Origin: Rufibacter sp. XAAS-G3-1
Lineage (GTDB): Bacteria > Bacteroidota > Bacteroidia > Cytophagales > Hymenobacteraceae
Length of the DNA stretch: 64,000 nt
Reading direction: 5' to 3'
Assembly (NCBI RefSeq): GCF_013623775.1
Contig: NZ_JABFAM010000020.1
Location: 1-64,000 of the forward strand
Shown: one piece after another, positions 8,690-17,696 of the stretch
Position numbering within the stretch: position 1 is the stretch's first letter
Layout of the letters: every line of letters begins with the position of its first letter
Translations under genes and position numbers: made by a program
The notes under the pieces: model-generated
The model's input: only the letters and a program-made list of their open reading frames with translations
Databases searched by the model: none
Told to the model about the DNA's origin: nothing

Positions 8690-9358
8690 CTAGAATCCTG
8701 ACTGTTGTCTTTCCTCGTATGCCAAGACGTCGGACATGGCGTTGTTGGGGTTGCCCAGGGACAGGTGGTCGTTGTCGGGGAAGAAGGTCCCGAAGGGCGT
8801 TACGAAAAAGTCGTCGATGTTCAGGCGGGCGTTGTGGGCGGTGACCTTGCGCACCTCGAAGCGCACGCGCCCCGGGATGTTGACGGCGAAGGAGGAGGCC
8901 TGCAGCGCGCCGACCGTGTTCAATGCACCAGCATAGGTACTCGGGGTCTGCTCCCACCACCAGTCCTCTTCCAAACCTTCTGTTGAACTCAGGCAAGGAC
9001 TGGAAGCCCCGATCTCCTGCCCCTTCTTTTGGTTGCACTCTGTCAAAGAAAGATCCAGTTCACTACCAATGTCCTCATGTAACTCCTCCAGGCTCCCATA
9101 GGGGAACTCGTTGGTATTAATACCCTTCTCACAGAAAATAAAGGCTTTAATATCCTTCTTGGTTATTTCAAAGTTATCTATTAACTGTATTGGCATGCTA
9201 CTAAGACAGCCCTCATAATCAAACCTTACTTCTGTATTCAGAATGAAGTCAACGTATGCCTTCAATAAGGACCTATCTATGTTGAGGGTGCCTCTGAATA
9301 CATCTATGACACTCAAACCTTTATACTTGCCGAAATATACCCTTTGTCTAATGTGCAT
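8690..9358 (-). CDS. Hypothetical protein with two unlike halves
   Basis: A 222-residue frame. The N-terminal half (9358 to about 9050) is AT-rich and starts with YFGKYKGLSVIDV, which resembles the short FGKYKG-type module found at the C-terminus of exodeoxyribonuclease X-like proteins. The C-terminal half (about 8990-8690) is GC-rich and reads like an unrelated beta-rich domain with NIDDFFVTPFGTFFPDNDH. The abrupt change of base composition suggests a fusion or a recombination joint. Function is unknown; it could also be two fragments joined in frame. Confidence 0.5.
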   Translation of the reverse strand: MHIRQRVYFGKYKGLSVIDVFRGTLNIDRSLLKAYVDFILNTEVRFDYEGCLSSMPIQLIDNFEITKKDIKAFIFCEKGINTNEFPYGSLEELHEDIGSELDLSLTECNQKKGQEIGASSPCLSSTEGLEEDWWWEQTPSTYAGALNTVGALQASSFAVNIPGRVRFEVRKVTAHNARLNIDDFFVTPFGTFFPDNDHLSLGNPNNAMSDVLAYEERQQSGF

Positions 9359-9485
9359 AGAATAAAGTTTACATAGTGGTCAAACCAAAATGGATCATAG
9401 ATTCGCTGAGCCATGGAGGGACTGAATTCTTCTCATAATTTAGCGTTCTATCTTGCAGAAAGTAAAAGCGGGAAGCGAAATGGAC

Positions 9486-11435
9486 TTACAAGGTGTGTAA
9501 AATGTGATTGATATGCTTTTCTTGGTAGGGCACTTCTACTTTATAATATTTATCGTAGTCGGGACATAATACGACTAGAAACATCTTGCCCACGCGTATG
9601 TCATAATGTTTTTCAAGGATGTAGCGATACAAGCTTTGCTGAAGGCAATACCTGTTATAGCTGGTATCATCTATGCAGGAAAGTTTCCCCACACCACATT
9701 TACCCCAGTTGTCCCTGACGATTGGTGTTCCTCTGTAGGGATCGATGACCTTTTTACTTCTCTTCCAATCATAAATATCAAATTGGTGGCCATTTTTTAC
9801 TATAAGGTCAATGGTACCGGCAATGTGGAAGTTATCATCAAAGATCCTCCACTCAGAACGATAGGGCTCTAAGTAGGAGTGGTCAGTCACAAATTGCTCA
9901 AATAAATGAAAATCCTCAGTTTTGGTATACGATTGCTTCAAATAGAACTTCTCGATCTGCTCGTGCAGGAAGGTACCCTTATTGGCAGCTTCCGTGCTGC
10001 GGTCATTCCAAATCTGAACTATCTGCTCCACTGGCAGACCATAAAGTGGGTTACTAGGGCTTAGCTTTCGAGCCGCCCCATAGGAATCGAACTCAGGGAA
10101 GAACTTTGATATTAATGTGCTGGCCGATGGAAAAGGGACTTGATCTATGGTGTAGATGTGCTCTTTGGGATAAAATTTAATTCGTTTGTCTCTGGAGTGT
10201 ATATTCTGGGCATTGAAGCCCAAGGCTTTCTCCACTATTGCCTTTCCTGTTAAGGTTGGCGCAACCAAGGACTCCTCTTTAAGTTCCTGCTCGTTAAAAT
10301 CACGCGCCAAGGTTTCTGGCTGGTCCGGTAACTCCGTGAAATTACAGCCAAGGTACTTTTCTCTGTACTTCTCCTTCTCCCATGCCTGTGCTTGAACGGT
10401 ATCCCAAATGTTCTCAGGAACCAAAGTGTTAGAACTATCCAATGTGGAGGGAATAGAAAAGCTTTGGTCAAAGGAGTTAATTACCTGGGCGATAAACTTG
10501 ATGCAACCTAATTCGTTAGTATGGACCTGATATTCTGAGAACCTGATGACTGCCCAACCCCGCTCTACGAAATAATTGTCACGCATTGTGTCATCCCCTT
10601 TGCAATGGGTAGGCTGCCGGGTGATTCCCGCGTATGGCTCATCGATTTCAATATCTATCCTTATATTTTTCCCTGACTTGCTGTCAATAATAGCAATGTC
10701 CGGCTCATAAGGCCTGGTGTTCTTCCCTGTATTAAGACGGATCTTGCCAGAAACAGTGTATTTTCCTTCGAAGAATCTTTTCAGGGCTTTTTCGAACTGC
10801 TCTTCCTTGTGGCCCCTCCGTTTTGTAGCGCCATCCCTGAACGTTCTGACAACACACCCTTTTTGTGGGTACCTGAAGACTGGGAAGCTTTCAAGGCTTT
10901 CTTGCCTGTTGCATTCATAGTTGACGAATAGCGTTTCATGTAATATCTTTTCTGTCTCCTTTCTGGCTTCAGGCAGATTTTCCTTTGGTTTTGTCTTTAC
11001 TTTTGTCTCCGCTAGTGGGATGTCGACTACTCCCCTAGATTCAAGCTTAATAGGCATAGTTTTCGGCTCTTGAGGCTGTGCACTGATTGTTTTAGTCTGC
11101 ACTCTAGCAACGGCGGGGGCTTGTACCCTAGCTACCGGGATGGGTTCCGATTTTAAAAAAACAGGTTTGGGAGCATCCAGCTTGGAAACAGGAGAGGAGT
11201 TAGGATTAACTTGAGCCGTTTCCTTTTGTATTACATTGGCCGAGGAATTCGAAACATTGACCTTAGCTGATTTACTGGCGCGACTAAGGGTGGGATCTTC
11301 TCTCCTACGCTTCTTAGTGCTTCTGAACTTCCTCTCTATAACGATCGCCAAGACTACCAGGAGTATAATAAATGCTCGGAGCTGAATAGGGTGAATTTTT
11401 ATGTACTCTAAAAGTAAATCATATAAATATTCCAT
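9486..11435 (-). CDS. Membrane-anchored protein with two PD-(D/E)XK-like nuclease domains
   Basis: A 649-residue protein. Residues 18-34 are one hydrophobic segment followed by KKRRRE, giving an N-in or anchor topology with a cytoplasmic body. Residues 40-160 are a Pro/Lys/Val-rich linker. Residues 205-310 look like a DUF559/Vsr-type nuclease: PDIAI (Asp246), IEIDEP (Glu263, Asp265), then RDNYFVERGWAVIRFSE, which matches the D-R-L-G-VIRF end of that fold. Residues 415-640 look like a RecB/Cas4-type nuclease: GTFLHE (His491), GTIDLI (Asp543), DIYDWK (Asp556, Lys558) and a QxxxY motif (Gln599, Tyr603). Catalytic residues appear complete in both. It lies upstream of the BREX operon on the opposite strand. 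I know of no named system with this arrangement; defence is the likely role. Confidence 0.65.
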   Translation of the reverse strand: MEYLYDLLLEYIKIHPIQLRAFIILLVVLAIVIERKFRSTKKRRREDPTLSRASKSAKVNVSNSSANVIQKETAQVNPNSSPVSKLDAPKPVFLKSEPIPVARVQAPAVARVQTKTISAQPQEPKTMPIKLESRGVVDIPLAETKVKTKPKENLPEARKETEKILHETLFVNYECNRQESLESFPVFRYPQKGCVVRTFRDGATKRRGHKEEQFEKALKRFFEGKYTVSGKIRLNTGKNTRPYEPDIAIIDSKSGKNIRIDIEIDEPYAGITRQPTHCKGDDTMRDNYFVERGWAVIRFSEYQVHTNELGCIKFIAQVINSFDQSFSIPSTLDSSNTLVPENIWDTVQAQAWEKEKYREKYLGCNFTELPDQPETLARDFNEQELKEESLVAPTLTGKAIVEKALGFNAQNIHSRDKRIKFYPKEHIYTIDQVPFPSASTLISKFFPEFDSYGAARKLSPSNPLYGLPVEQIVQIWNDRSTEAANKGTFLHEQIEKFYLKQSYTKTEDFHLFEQFVTDHSYLEPYRSEWRIFDDNFHIAGTIDLIVKNGHQFDIYDWKRSKKVIDPYRGTPIVRDNWGKCGVGKLSCIDDTSYNRYCLQQSLYRYILEKHYDIRVGKMFLVVLCPDYDKYYKVEVPYQEKHINHILHTL

Positions 11436-11660
11436 TTTTTAATTGATTTAGTTATTACTTGATTGATTTAAGTGTTTGTGCTCCTGAGTGGAAAGAATAG
11501 TCCAGTAGATACATGTATCTCGATTGTACTGGATATCTACCCTCTCCAAAATGTACAAACTGTATTTAATTCGGTAAGTAAATTATTGCTTAGGGTAATT
11601 TGGATAGAGATGAATTACTCATTGCTATGTGCAACTTTATAGAAAGTGCCAACGAGGGAA

Positions 11661-12593
11661 TCAATTAGCTTCGCTTGTTTCTAAGGTCGTTGCTTCAATT
11701 GGTAAAGTTAGGGTTAGCCAAGATTTAATCTTTTTAGGCATGAGGTTAATGTTCCTATACAAGAAGCTGGAAATCTCTTTAGGACAAATTCTGAAGATAT
11801 TACTTTTGTCTTGTCCATATACCTCACCTTTGGTAGTGAAAAGATATACATATCCTTCAAGGTTTGCGAAATCATCCTTGTTTAGATTATTGTATCCGTT
11901 CTTCACTTGTACAACCGCATTTTGACCAGTAGAGCGGTGTATGAGCTCGTACTCATATGCGAGTGTATCGTCTTTGCAACTACTAGGCAACATCATGAAA
12001 CCATGCTCCAGTTGCAAGTAAAGGGCAAGGGCATCTTCACAGTCATCTGAAGAAAGGAGTGAGTAGATATCACCCCTGACCAAACTCTGCACTTCATATT
12101 GCGGATAATTGGATAAGCCGTTAAAGGTGATTTTTGAAAAGTTCTTTACTGAATTATCATGTACCATTTGTAATGTACGGGCAGGTATGAAGCAATTCAC
12201 CAGTTTGCCTGGTACTGCTTCAATTGTTCCTACTTTTTGCCAATCACATTTCCTTACATTAACCATATCTGCCCTTGAAGCTTCCTCGCTAGTGTCGTAA
12301 AACCAATCAGATATGATTCGCCCTAAATAATAGATACCATCTTTGTCACGGGTCCAGATAAGATCATTGACCTCCATTTTGTTGTGCAAGGCATTCCATG
12401 CAGGCCACCAACTCTTGTCTTTTCCGTTGTAATAGTCCTCTCTTGCTTTTTTTTCATAGTAAGAAGAAGTTATTTGGTTATCTCCGCAGTAGACTTGCCA
12501 GCCAATTCCAACCAAGCCTTCTTCTAGACATCTTTTTCTAGCGTCTATGCCTGCCTGGGCACCGGGCTTTAGATTTATTCTCCAGATGTTCAT
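11661..12593 (-). CDS. Putative modification-dependent restriction-like nuclease (EVE/PUA-like plus PD-(D/E)XK)
   Basis: A 310-residue protein. Residues 1-150 (WRINLKP, GLVGIGW, NDLIWTRDKDGIYYLGRI) resemble the EVE/PUA-like readers that bind modified bases. Residues 180-260 look like an Mrr-type PD-(D/E)XK nuclease: Glu186 in DCEDAL, Glu214 or Glu216 in YEYEL, and Gln229-x-Lys231 in VVQVKNG. This two-part plan is typical of type IV restriction enzymes, which often accompany BREX and cut phage DNA with modified bases. It is divergent from brxA and 225 bp upstream of the double-nuclease gene. Domain calls are from motif patterns only. Confidence 0.6.
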   Translation of the reverse strand: MNIWRINLKPGAQAGIDARKRCLEEGLVGIGWQVYCGDNQITSSYYEKKAREDYYNGKDKSWWPAWNALHNKMEVNDLIWTRDKDGIYYLGRIISDWFYDTSEEASRADMVNVRKCDWQKVGTIEAVPGKLVNCFIPARTLQMVHDNSVKNFSKITFNGLSNYPQYEVQSLVRGDIYSLLSSDDCEDALALYLQLEHGFMMLPSSCKDDTLAYEYELIHRSTGQNAVVQVKNGYNNLNKDDFANLEGYVYLFTTKGEVYGQDKSNIFRICPKEISSFLYRNINLMPKKIKSWLTLTLPIEATTLETSEAN

Positions 12594-12967
12594 TTACTTA
12601 TATGATTTAATTAAAGATTTATTATTCAAAGTATTAAGACTTTCGGATAGCTTCAAAGATTACTATTTCATGAATCAATTTTTTATTGATATCTACCACC
12701 TATATTCTAATAAAAATTTAAAGGAGTCAAAGGACGATTACAATATAATTAATTTTTAATATTCGAGTTGAATTATTTATATTAATTCATAAATATATCT
12801 TATTGCATTTTGACTTTCTTATTTATTTGAATGGGTTTGTTTTAAAATATATCCACTTACAATAGACTTGCTTTAAGTTCATGCAATAAGTAGGAAAGGA
12901 TTTAGGTCGGAATATCTTAATTTTAAATCCTGCTTCCTTAACCCATGCAGAGTATTGATACCCCTTT
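12594..12967. promoter_or_regulatory. AT-rich intergenic region carrying the BREX promoter
   Basis: This strongly AT-rich 374 bp separates the divergent nuclease gene from brxA and must hold the operon promoter. A TTTG at 12836 and TAGACTTG at 12863 resemble the Bacteroidota -33/-7 elements (TTTG / TAnnTTTG), but the spacing is long and one base differs. No regulator gene or clear operator is seen. Confidence 0.35.
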
Positions 12968-13690
12968 ATGAGTACCTCGCCCAAAGAGATTACCATTCAT
13001 ACAAGTAGAACTCTTATGTATGCAGAGTTAGCCAAGATAATGGACTATTCTGTTGATAATGGGTTGTTTATAAATGCTTTAGAAGATAACCTGTTAAGCA
13101 AAACCACAAAATCTAATCAGGAGAAGACAAACAAATACCTTAAAACGCTTTACAGTTTTGATAATGAAGCTGTTGAATTTAAAGGCTTTGTGTATTATTG
13201 GAAGATGTCTGAGGAAAATGATAAGTCCCTTCTGGCTCTGCTTTACGCACTTGGTCGTGATTTTCTGTTAGCGGAAAGTGCTGAGACTATACTCAAGGTT
13301 CCAGTAGGAGAGAAAGTAAAAGTTGAGGCTGTTGAAGAAGCACTAGAGTCCTTCCACCCAAACAGATTCACCGCTAAAACAAGAAAATCCGTTGCACAGA
13401 ACCTAATCAGTTCTTGGAAACAAGCTGGCTATATTATAGGCAAAGTTAGGGGCATAAGAACAAAAACTAACCCAACCTACTCTGTAGTAGCCTTTGCTAT
13501 GCTTTTGGCTTACCTTGATCAAAAACGTGGGGAGCTCATCTTACAGAGTAAATGGGTAAGGGCATTAGATTTGTCTGAAACAAAAGTGCGGGAGCTAGCG
13601 GTGGAGGCTGCTAGGCATGACCTTGTACAATATCAATTTGCCGGCAGTGTGACCGTGATTTCCTTTGAAAAATTCTTGTCTAATCTTTAG
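12968..13690 (+). CDS. brxA: BREX protein BrxA (DUF1819)
   Basis: A 240-residue protein matching BrxA in size, helical make-up and position as the first gene of a type 1 BREX operon. The ISSWKQAGYI region and the following helix are in keeping with the DUF1819 family, which has a NusB-like fold and can bind DNA. brxB begins 5 bp after its stop. The exact biochemical role of BrxA in BREX is unsettled; in some systems it is needed for defence but not for methylation. No oddity seen. Confidence 0.88.
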   Translation: MSTSPKEITIHTSRTLMYAELAKIMDYSVDNGLFINALEDNLLSKTTKSNQEKTNKYLKTLYSFDNEAVEFKGFVYYWKMSEENDKSLLALLYALGRDFLLAESAETILKVPVGEKVKVEAVEEALESFHPNRFTAKTRKSVAQNLISSWKQAGYIIGKVRGIRTKTNPTYSVVAFAMLLAYLDQKRGELILQSKWVRALDLSETKVRELAVEAARHDLVQYQFAGSVTVISFEKFLSNL

Positions 13691-13695
13691 TAATA

Positions 13696-14241
13696 ATGGC
13701 TTCAAAAGTTGAAAGTCTTTTAGAGGCTTTTGAGCGGGTTCTGATGGAGCCATGGACTCAAACTCTATCAGCACAGGAGAGAGTGTGGTTTTTGGTCTAT
13801 GACCCTGCAGACCAGCGGAGAATTGACTTGAGGCTGGGTGACTTCGAGGCCGCCGCTGTGCAGGCAGGCAAACGCTGGGTCCACATATCCTTGAAAGTGT
13901 GTTTTTCTGATTGGATGTCAAGGCATGAATACCGGGAAGAGTATTTTGCTGATCCAGAGGCGTTGGCAGACCAACTGGAAGTGGAGTTTAAGCCTTTTGT
14001 GATTGAATATATAGGCAAGGAGATTGACAAGTCAGGTACTGATTCAAATACACTAATTGTGGTCAAAGATGTGGCGGCGGTTTTTGGATTTGCCCGTCTG
14101 TCAAATATCATCAGTACTGCTTCCGAGCATGTGAAAGGAAGAATGCTGGTGCTTTTTCCAGGAGAATTTAATAAAAACCAATACAGACTTCTAGATGCCC
14201 GCGATGGTTGGAGTTATCTAGCAAGACCTATAATAGCATAA
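13696..14241 (+). CDS. brxB: BREX protein BrxB (DUF1788)
   Basis: A 181-residue protein of the DUF1788 family, the second gene of the BREX operon. The end of the protein (RMLVLFPGEFNKNQYRLLDARDGWSYL) is the conserved BrxB tail. It lies between brxA (5 bp) and brxC (13 bp). BrxB is thought to act in the BREX complex with BrxC and PglZ; no enzymatic motif is visible. Confidence 0.9.
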   Translation: MASKVESLLEAFERVLMEPWTQTLSAQERVWFLVYDPADQRRIDLRLGDFEAAAVQAGKRWVHISLKVCFSDWMSRHEYREEYFADPEALADQLEVEFKPFVIEYIGKEIDKSGTDSNTLIVVKDVAAVFGFARLSNIISTASEHVKGRMLVLFPGEFNKNQYRLLDARDGWSYLARPIIA

Positions 14242-14254
14242 TATCTAATATTAT

Positions 14255-17200
14255 ATGAATAAGAATAAAGAGCTATTTGAGCTTAATCCAGACGAAAATA
14301 ACCTGGTGAATGACGGGGTAGTGGAAATAAACACAGCCCAAACAGAGAATGGGTTGAAAATTCTGCGTCATGAGTTAAAAACCTTTGTTTGCGAAGGGGA
14401 ATACCAGCAAGGGCTAGTTAGGATTTTGCAAACGTACCTGAACCATATTGATTCCCCTAAACAACCGGCAGCTTGGGTAAGTGGGTTCTTCGGCAGTGGT
14501 AAATCCCATTTAGTGAAGATATTGGGGCAGCTATGGGAGAACTATGAATTCCCTGACGGCACTACTGCCAGGTCTATAAAAGCCTTGCCAGATGACGTGA
14601 ACGAGCTGTTTGTTGAACTGGAAAGGAAGCAAAAAGTACAAGGAAAGCTATCAGTAGCAGGTACATTAAAGGACTTTCCAGCGGCTGACATTCGATATTC
14701 GTTTCTACAGTTGTTCCTAAATGCATTAGGGCTGCCGCAACAATACCATCACTTCAAATTCATTTACTGGGCCAAACAAGAGGGTATCCTGGAGGAACTA
14801 AAAGCTTTAGTTGAGGCAGAAGGTAAGGACTTTAGGAAAGAGTATGAGAACCTGTTTGTATCTTCCACACTAGCTAAGTGCCTACTCCAGCTTAAGCCTG
14901 ATTTTGCCGAGAATGAGGCCAAAGTAAAGGAAAACTTCAAAGCCAACTTTAAACGAGTTGAGACTATTAGTAGAGAACAACTAATTGAAACCATCAAGCA
15001 TGAAGCACTTCCAATGTTTCATGGTGCTAAAATACCATGCACTATCATTGTGCTAGATGAGGTACAGCAATTTATTGGTACAGATGGCAACAAAACCATA
15101 GATATCCAGAACTTGGCGCAAGAGCTTTCAAGTGGGTTTGACGGTAAGTTTTTATTGGTAGCGACTGGTCAAAATGCCTTGTCAGAAACACCGTCCCTGC
15201 AGCCCCTTCAAGACCGATTTAGCGTGAAGGTATCTCTTTCAGATACAGACGTAGAGACGGTAACCCGCAAAACAGTTCTTCAAAAGAAAGCTACTGCTGT
15301 AAAGCTGATAGAGAAAAGACTGGAAGACAGCCTTGGAGAAATTTCCAGGAATTTGGCTGGTACTGATTTCGGCTATAATACCAATGATAAAACTAACCTT
15401 GTGGCAGACTACCCTATTTTGCCCTCTACCAGGAAGTTTTGGAAGAAGGTTTTGCAGGCCATTGATACCGCAGGTACTTCAGGACAGCTCCGTAGCCAAT
15501 TAAGAATTGTAGATGATAGTCTTAAGCATGTCGCAAATAAGGATGTAGGATACGTTATTCCGGCAGATTACATTTTTGTGCAGAAGCAGCAACAACTTCT
15601 ACAGAATGCATTGCTGCTGAATGAAACAAATAACCTAATACAGGAGAGAAAAGCCCAGGGTGGTGATGGGGTGTTGGAAAGTCGGATACTTAGTGCTGTA
15701 TTCCTTATGGAAAAACTGCCCTCAAATGGGCAGAGCAACCGCTTAAAGTCTGATGAGAATACGATTGCAGACTTGTTGATTGACAACCTGGTGGAGCCTT
15801 CTGATAAGTTCAGGACAAATGTGAAGGAGCTAATCAAGAAGCTGGTAGAAAAGAAAGTGTTGATGCCTGTAGATGATGAATTCAAGCTACAAACCAAAGT
15901 AGGGGCCGAGTGGGAGCAAGAATACAGCAAGCATGCTCAAAAGCTGAACAATTCTTCTGGGGAAGATCAAATCGACCAGTTAAGAAAGGAGAAGATTCTT
16001 GCCTTTTTCAGAGACAGAACCAAGACTATAAATATACTACAAGGTGTCTCCAAGCAAAAAAGGGACTTTGAGGTCTGGAACCAATCCGCTAAACCAAATA
16101 CGGAGAACAAACTCCATTTTTGGGTAAAAGACGGATGGTTTGAGAACGAAGCCATCTTAATGCAGGACATCCGCGGAGAAGGGGCTAATACACCCCTAGC
16201 ATATGCCTATGTTAACAAACAACGTGATCAGGAGCTGCGGGGGGAAATCATAAAATTCCTAGCTGCTAAGCAAACCCTAGATGCCAAAGGGCTTCCTGGT
16301 ACACCGGAGGGCCAGCAGGCGCAAAGAAGCATGGAAACCCGTAAGGGACTGGCTTTGCAGGCTGTACAAGATATTATCAATAATATCTGCAAGGAGGCAA
16401 GTATATTCCTCGCGGGTGGTAATAAAGTAGATCAGGGCAACGTAGGGGAAAATATCAAAGAAGCCCTCGAGAGCACCGCTTTAAGGCAATTCTCTGATTT
16501 CACAAAAGGTGACTACAGAGACTGGGATAAAGCACTTACAAAAGCTATAGCCAATGATCTTGAAGCAATGAAGCGAATTGGTTGGGATAAAGAGCCAAAG
16601 GACCATCCTATTGCCACAGAGATTTTGCGCTTCATTGCCAACAGCACCAAAACAGGTAAGGAAATTAGAAATCACTTTACAAAGTCTCCTTATGGCTGGA
16701 GCCAAGATGCAATAGACACTATAATCTTGATGCTTCGGTTAACCGAGCATATTTCTACTCCTGAAACTAACCTTAATCAATCTAAAATAGGAGCGGCTGC
16801 ATTCAAAAGAGAAACGCATACCCTCTCTGCATTGGACAGAATTAATATTAGGAAGATTTACCAGGAGGCAGGGATAAACTGTAAATCAGGAGACGAATTT
16901 GTTCACTCTAACACTTTCCTATCCCAGCTTAAATATTTGGCTAATAAGGTAAGTGGAGATTCTCCATTGCCTGAGCCTATAAGCATTCAGTTTATCAAAG
17001 ATATTGAGAACCTAGACGGAAACCAGCGCCTGGTGAGTATTCTTGAGCAGCAGGAGGACCTTAAGGCTAAGTATAAGGACTGGAGCCAAAAGGATAAACT
17101 GGTGGTAAAGCGGGAACAGATGTGGGGTGTGCTCAATTCTTTGATGCACCATGTCCCTGTAGCAGCTGAAGTTGAGCAACTGCAGAAAGAAGCAGAAGCT

Positions 17201-17689
17201 GTGAGAGAGGATAGACTGTTGCTGCATGAGTCAGATCTAGTAGGACCATTGGTTGTTCGGATAACCGACTTGTTGAACCAATTGCTCCAACAAGTCAAAG
17301 AGAATTTCAATGCCACATATGATGCTCTCAAAGCAGAGCTTGAAGCGAACGAGCATTTCCTGAAAATAGAACCTGATGAGCGCCAAAAAATTCTGGCCAA
17401 GCACCAGATTTTACATCGACCAGAAATAAAGGTGTTAGATGCACAGGCAATGCTAAACCAACTGCAGCATGAAAGCCTGAACACATGGGAGATCAAGATA
17501 GCCGCATTGCCAGGCCAGTTTGCTTCTGCCATAGCTGAAGCAGTTAAACTGACACAGCCCAAAGCAAAAACATACTCTACTCCTAAGAAGACTATAACAA
17601 GTAAGCCCGAATTGGAGCAGTATATAATTCAATTGAAGACTGAAATTGAAGAGTTGTTGGAAAGCAGTTCTTCTGTGATTATCAATTAA
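14255..17689 (+). CDS. brxC: BREX P-loop ATPase BrxC
   Basis: A 1144-residue AAA-type ATPase, typical BrxC/PglY size. The Walker A motif GFFGSGKSHL lies near residue 80 and the Walker B motif TIIVLDEVQQF near residue 262. Long helical, coiled-coil-prone segments (around residues 560-600 and 960-1070) fill the C-terminal half. It precedes pglX by 7 bp. BrxC is an essential part of BREX and is thought to form large ATP-dependent assemblies on DNA with PglX, PglZ and BrxB. The frame is intact. Confidence 0.95.
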   Translation: MNKNKELFELNPDENNLVNDGVVEINTAQTENGLKILRHELKTFVCEGEYQQGLVRILQTYLNHIDSPKQPAAWVSGFFGSGKSHLVKILGQLWENYEFPDGTTARSIKALPDDVNELFVELERKQKVQGKLSVAGTLKDFPAADIRYSFLQLFLNALGLPQQYHHFKFIYWAKQEGILEELKALVEAEGKDFRKEYENLFVSSTLAKCLLQLKPDFAENEAKVKENFKANFKRVETISREQLIETIKHEALPMFHGAKIPCTIIVLDEVQQFIGTDGNKTIDIQNLAQELSSGFDGKFLLVATGQNALSETPSLQPLQDRFSVKVSLSDTDVETVTRKTVLQKKATAVKLIEKRLEDSLGEISRNLAGTDFGYNTNDKTNLVADYPILPSTRKFWKKVLQAIDTAGTSGQLRSQLRIVDDSLKHVANKDVGYVIPADYIFVQKQQQLLQNALLLNETNNLIQERKAQGGDGVLESRILSAVFLMEKLPSNGQSNRLKSDENTIADLLIDNLVEPSDKFRTNVKELIKKLVEKKVLMPVDDEFKLQTKVGAEWEQEYSKHAQKLNNSSGEDQIDQLRKEKILAFFRDRTKTINILQGVSKQKRDFEVWNQSAKPNTENKLHFWVKDGWFENEAILMQDIRGEGANTPLAYAYVNKQRDQELRGEIIKFLAAKQTLDAKGLPGTPEGQQAQRSMETRKGLALQAVQDIINNICKEASIFLAGGNKVDQGNVGENIKEALESTALRQFSDFTKGDYRDWDKALTKAIANDLEAMKRIGWDKEPKDHPIATEILRFIANSTKTGKEIRNHFTKSPYGWSQDAIDTIILMLRLTEHISTPETNLNQSKIGAAAFKRETHTLSALDRINIRKIYQEAGINCKSGDEFVHSNTFLSQLKYLANKVSGDSPLPEPISIQFIKDIENLDGNQRLVSILEQQEDLKAKYKDWSQKDKLVVKREQMWGVLNSLMHHVPVAAEVEQLQKEAEAVREDRLLLHESDLVGPLVVRITDLLNQLLQQVKENFNATYDALKAELEANEHFLKIEPDERQKILAKHQILHRPEIKVLDAQAMLNQLQHESLNTWEIKIAALPGQFASAIAEAVKLTQPKAKTYSTPKKTITSKPELEQYIIQLKTEIEELLESSSSVIIN

Positions 17690-17696
17690 CAACCTT

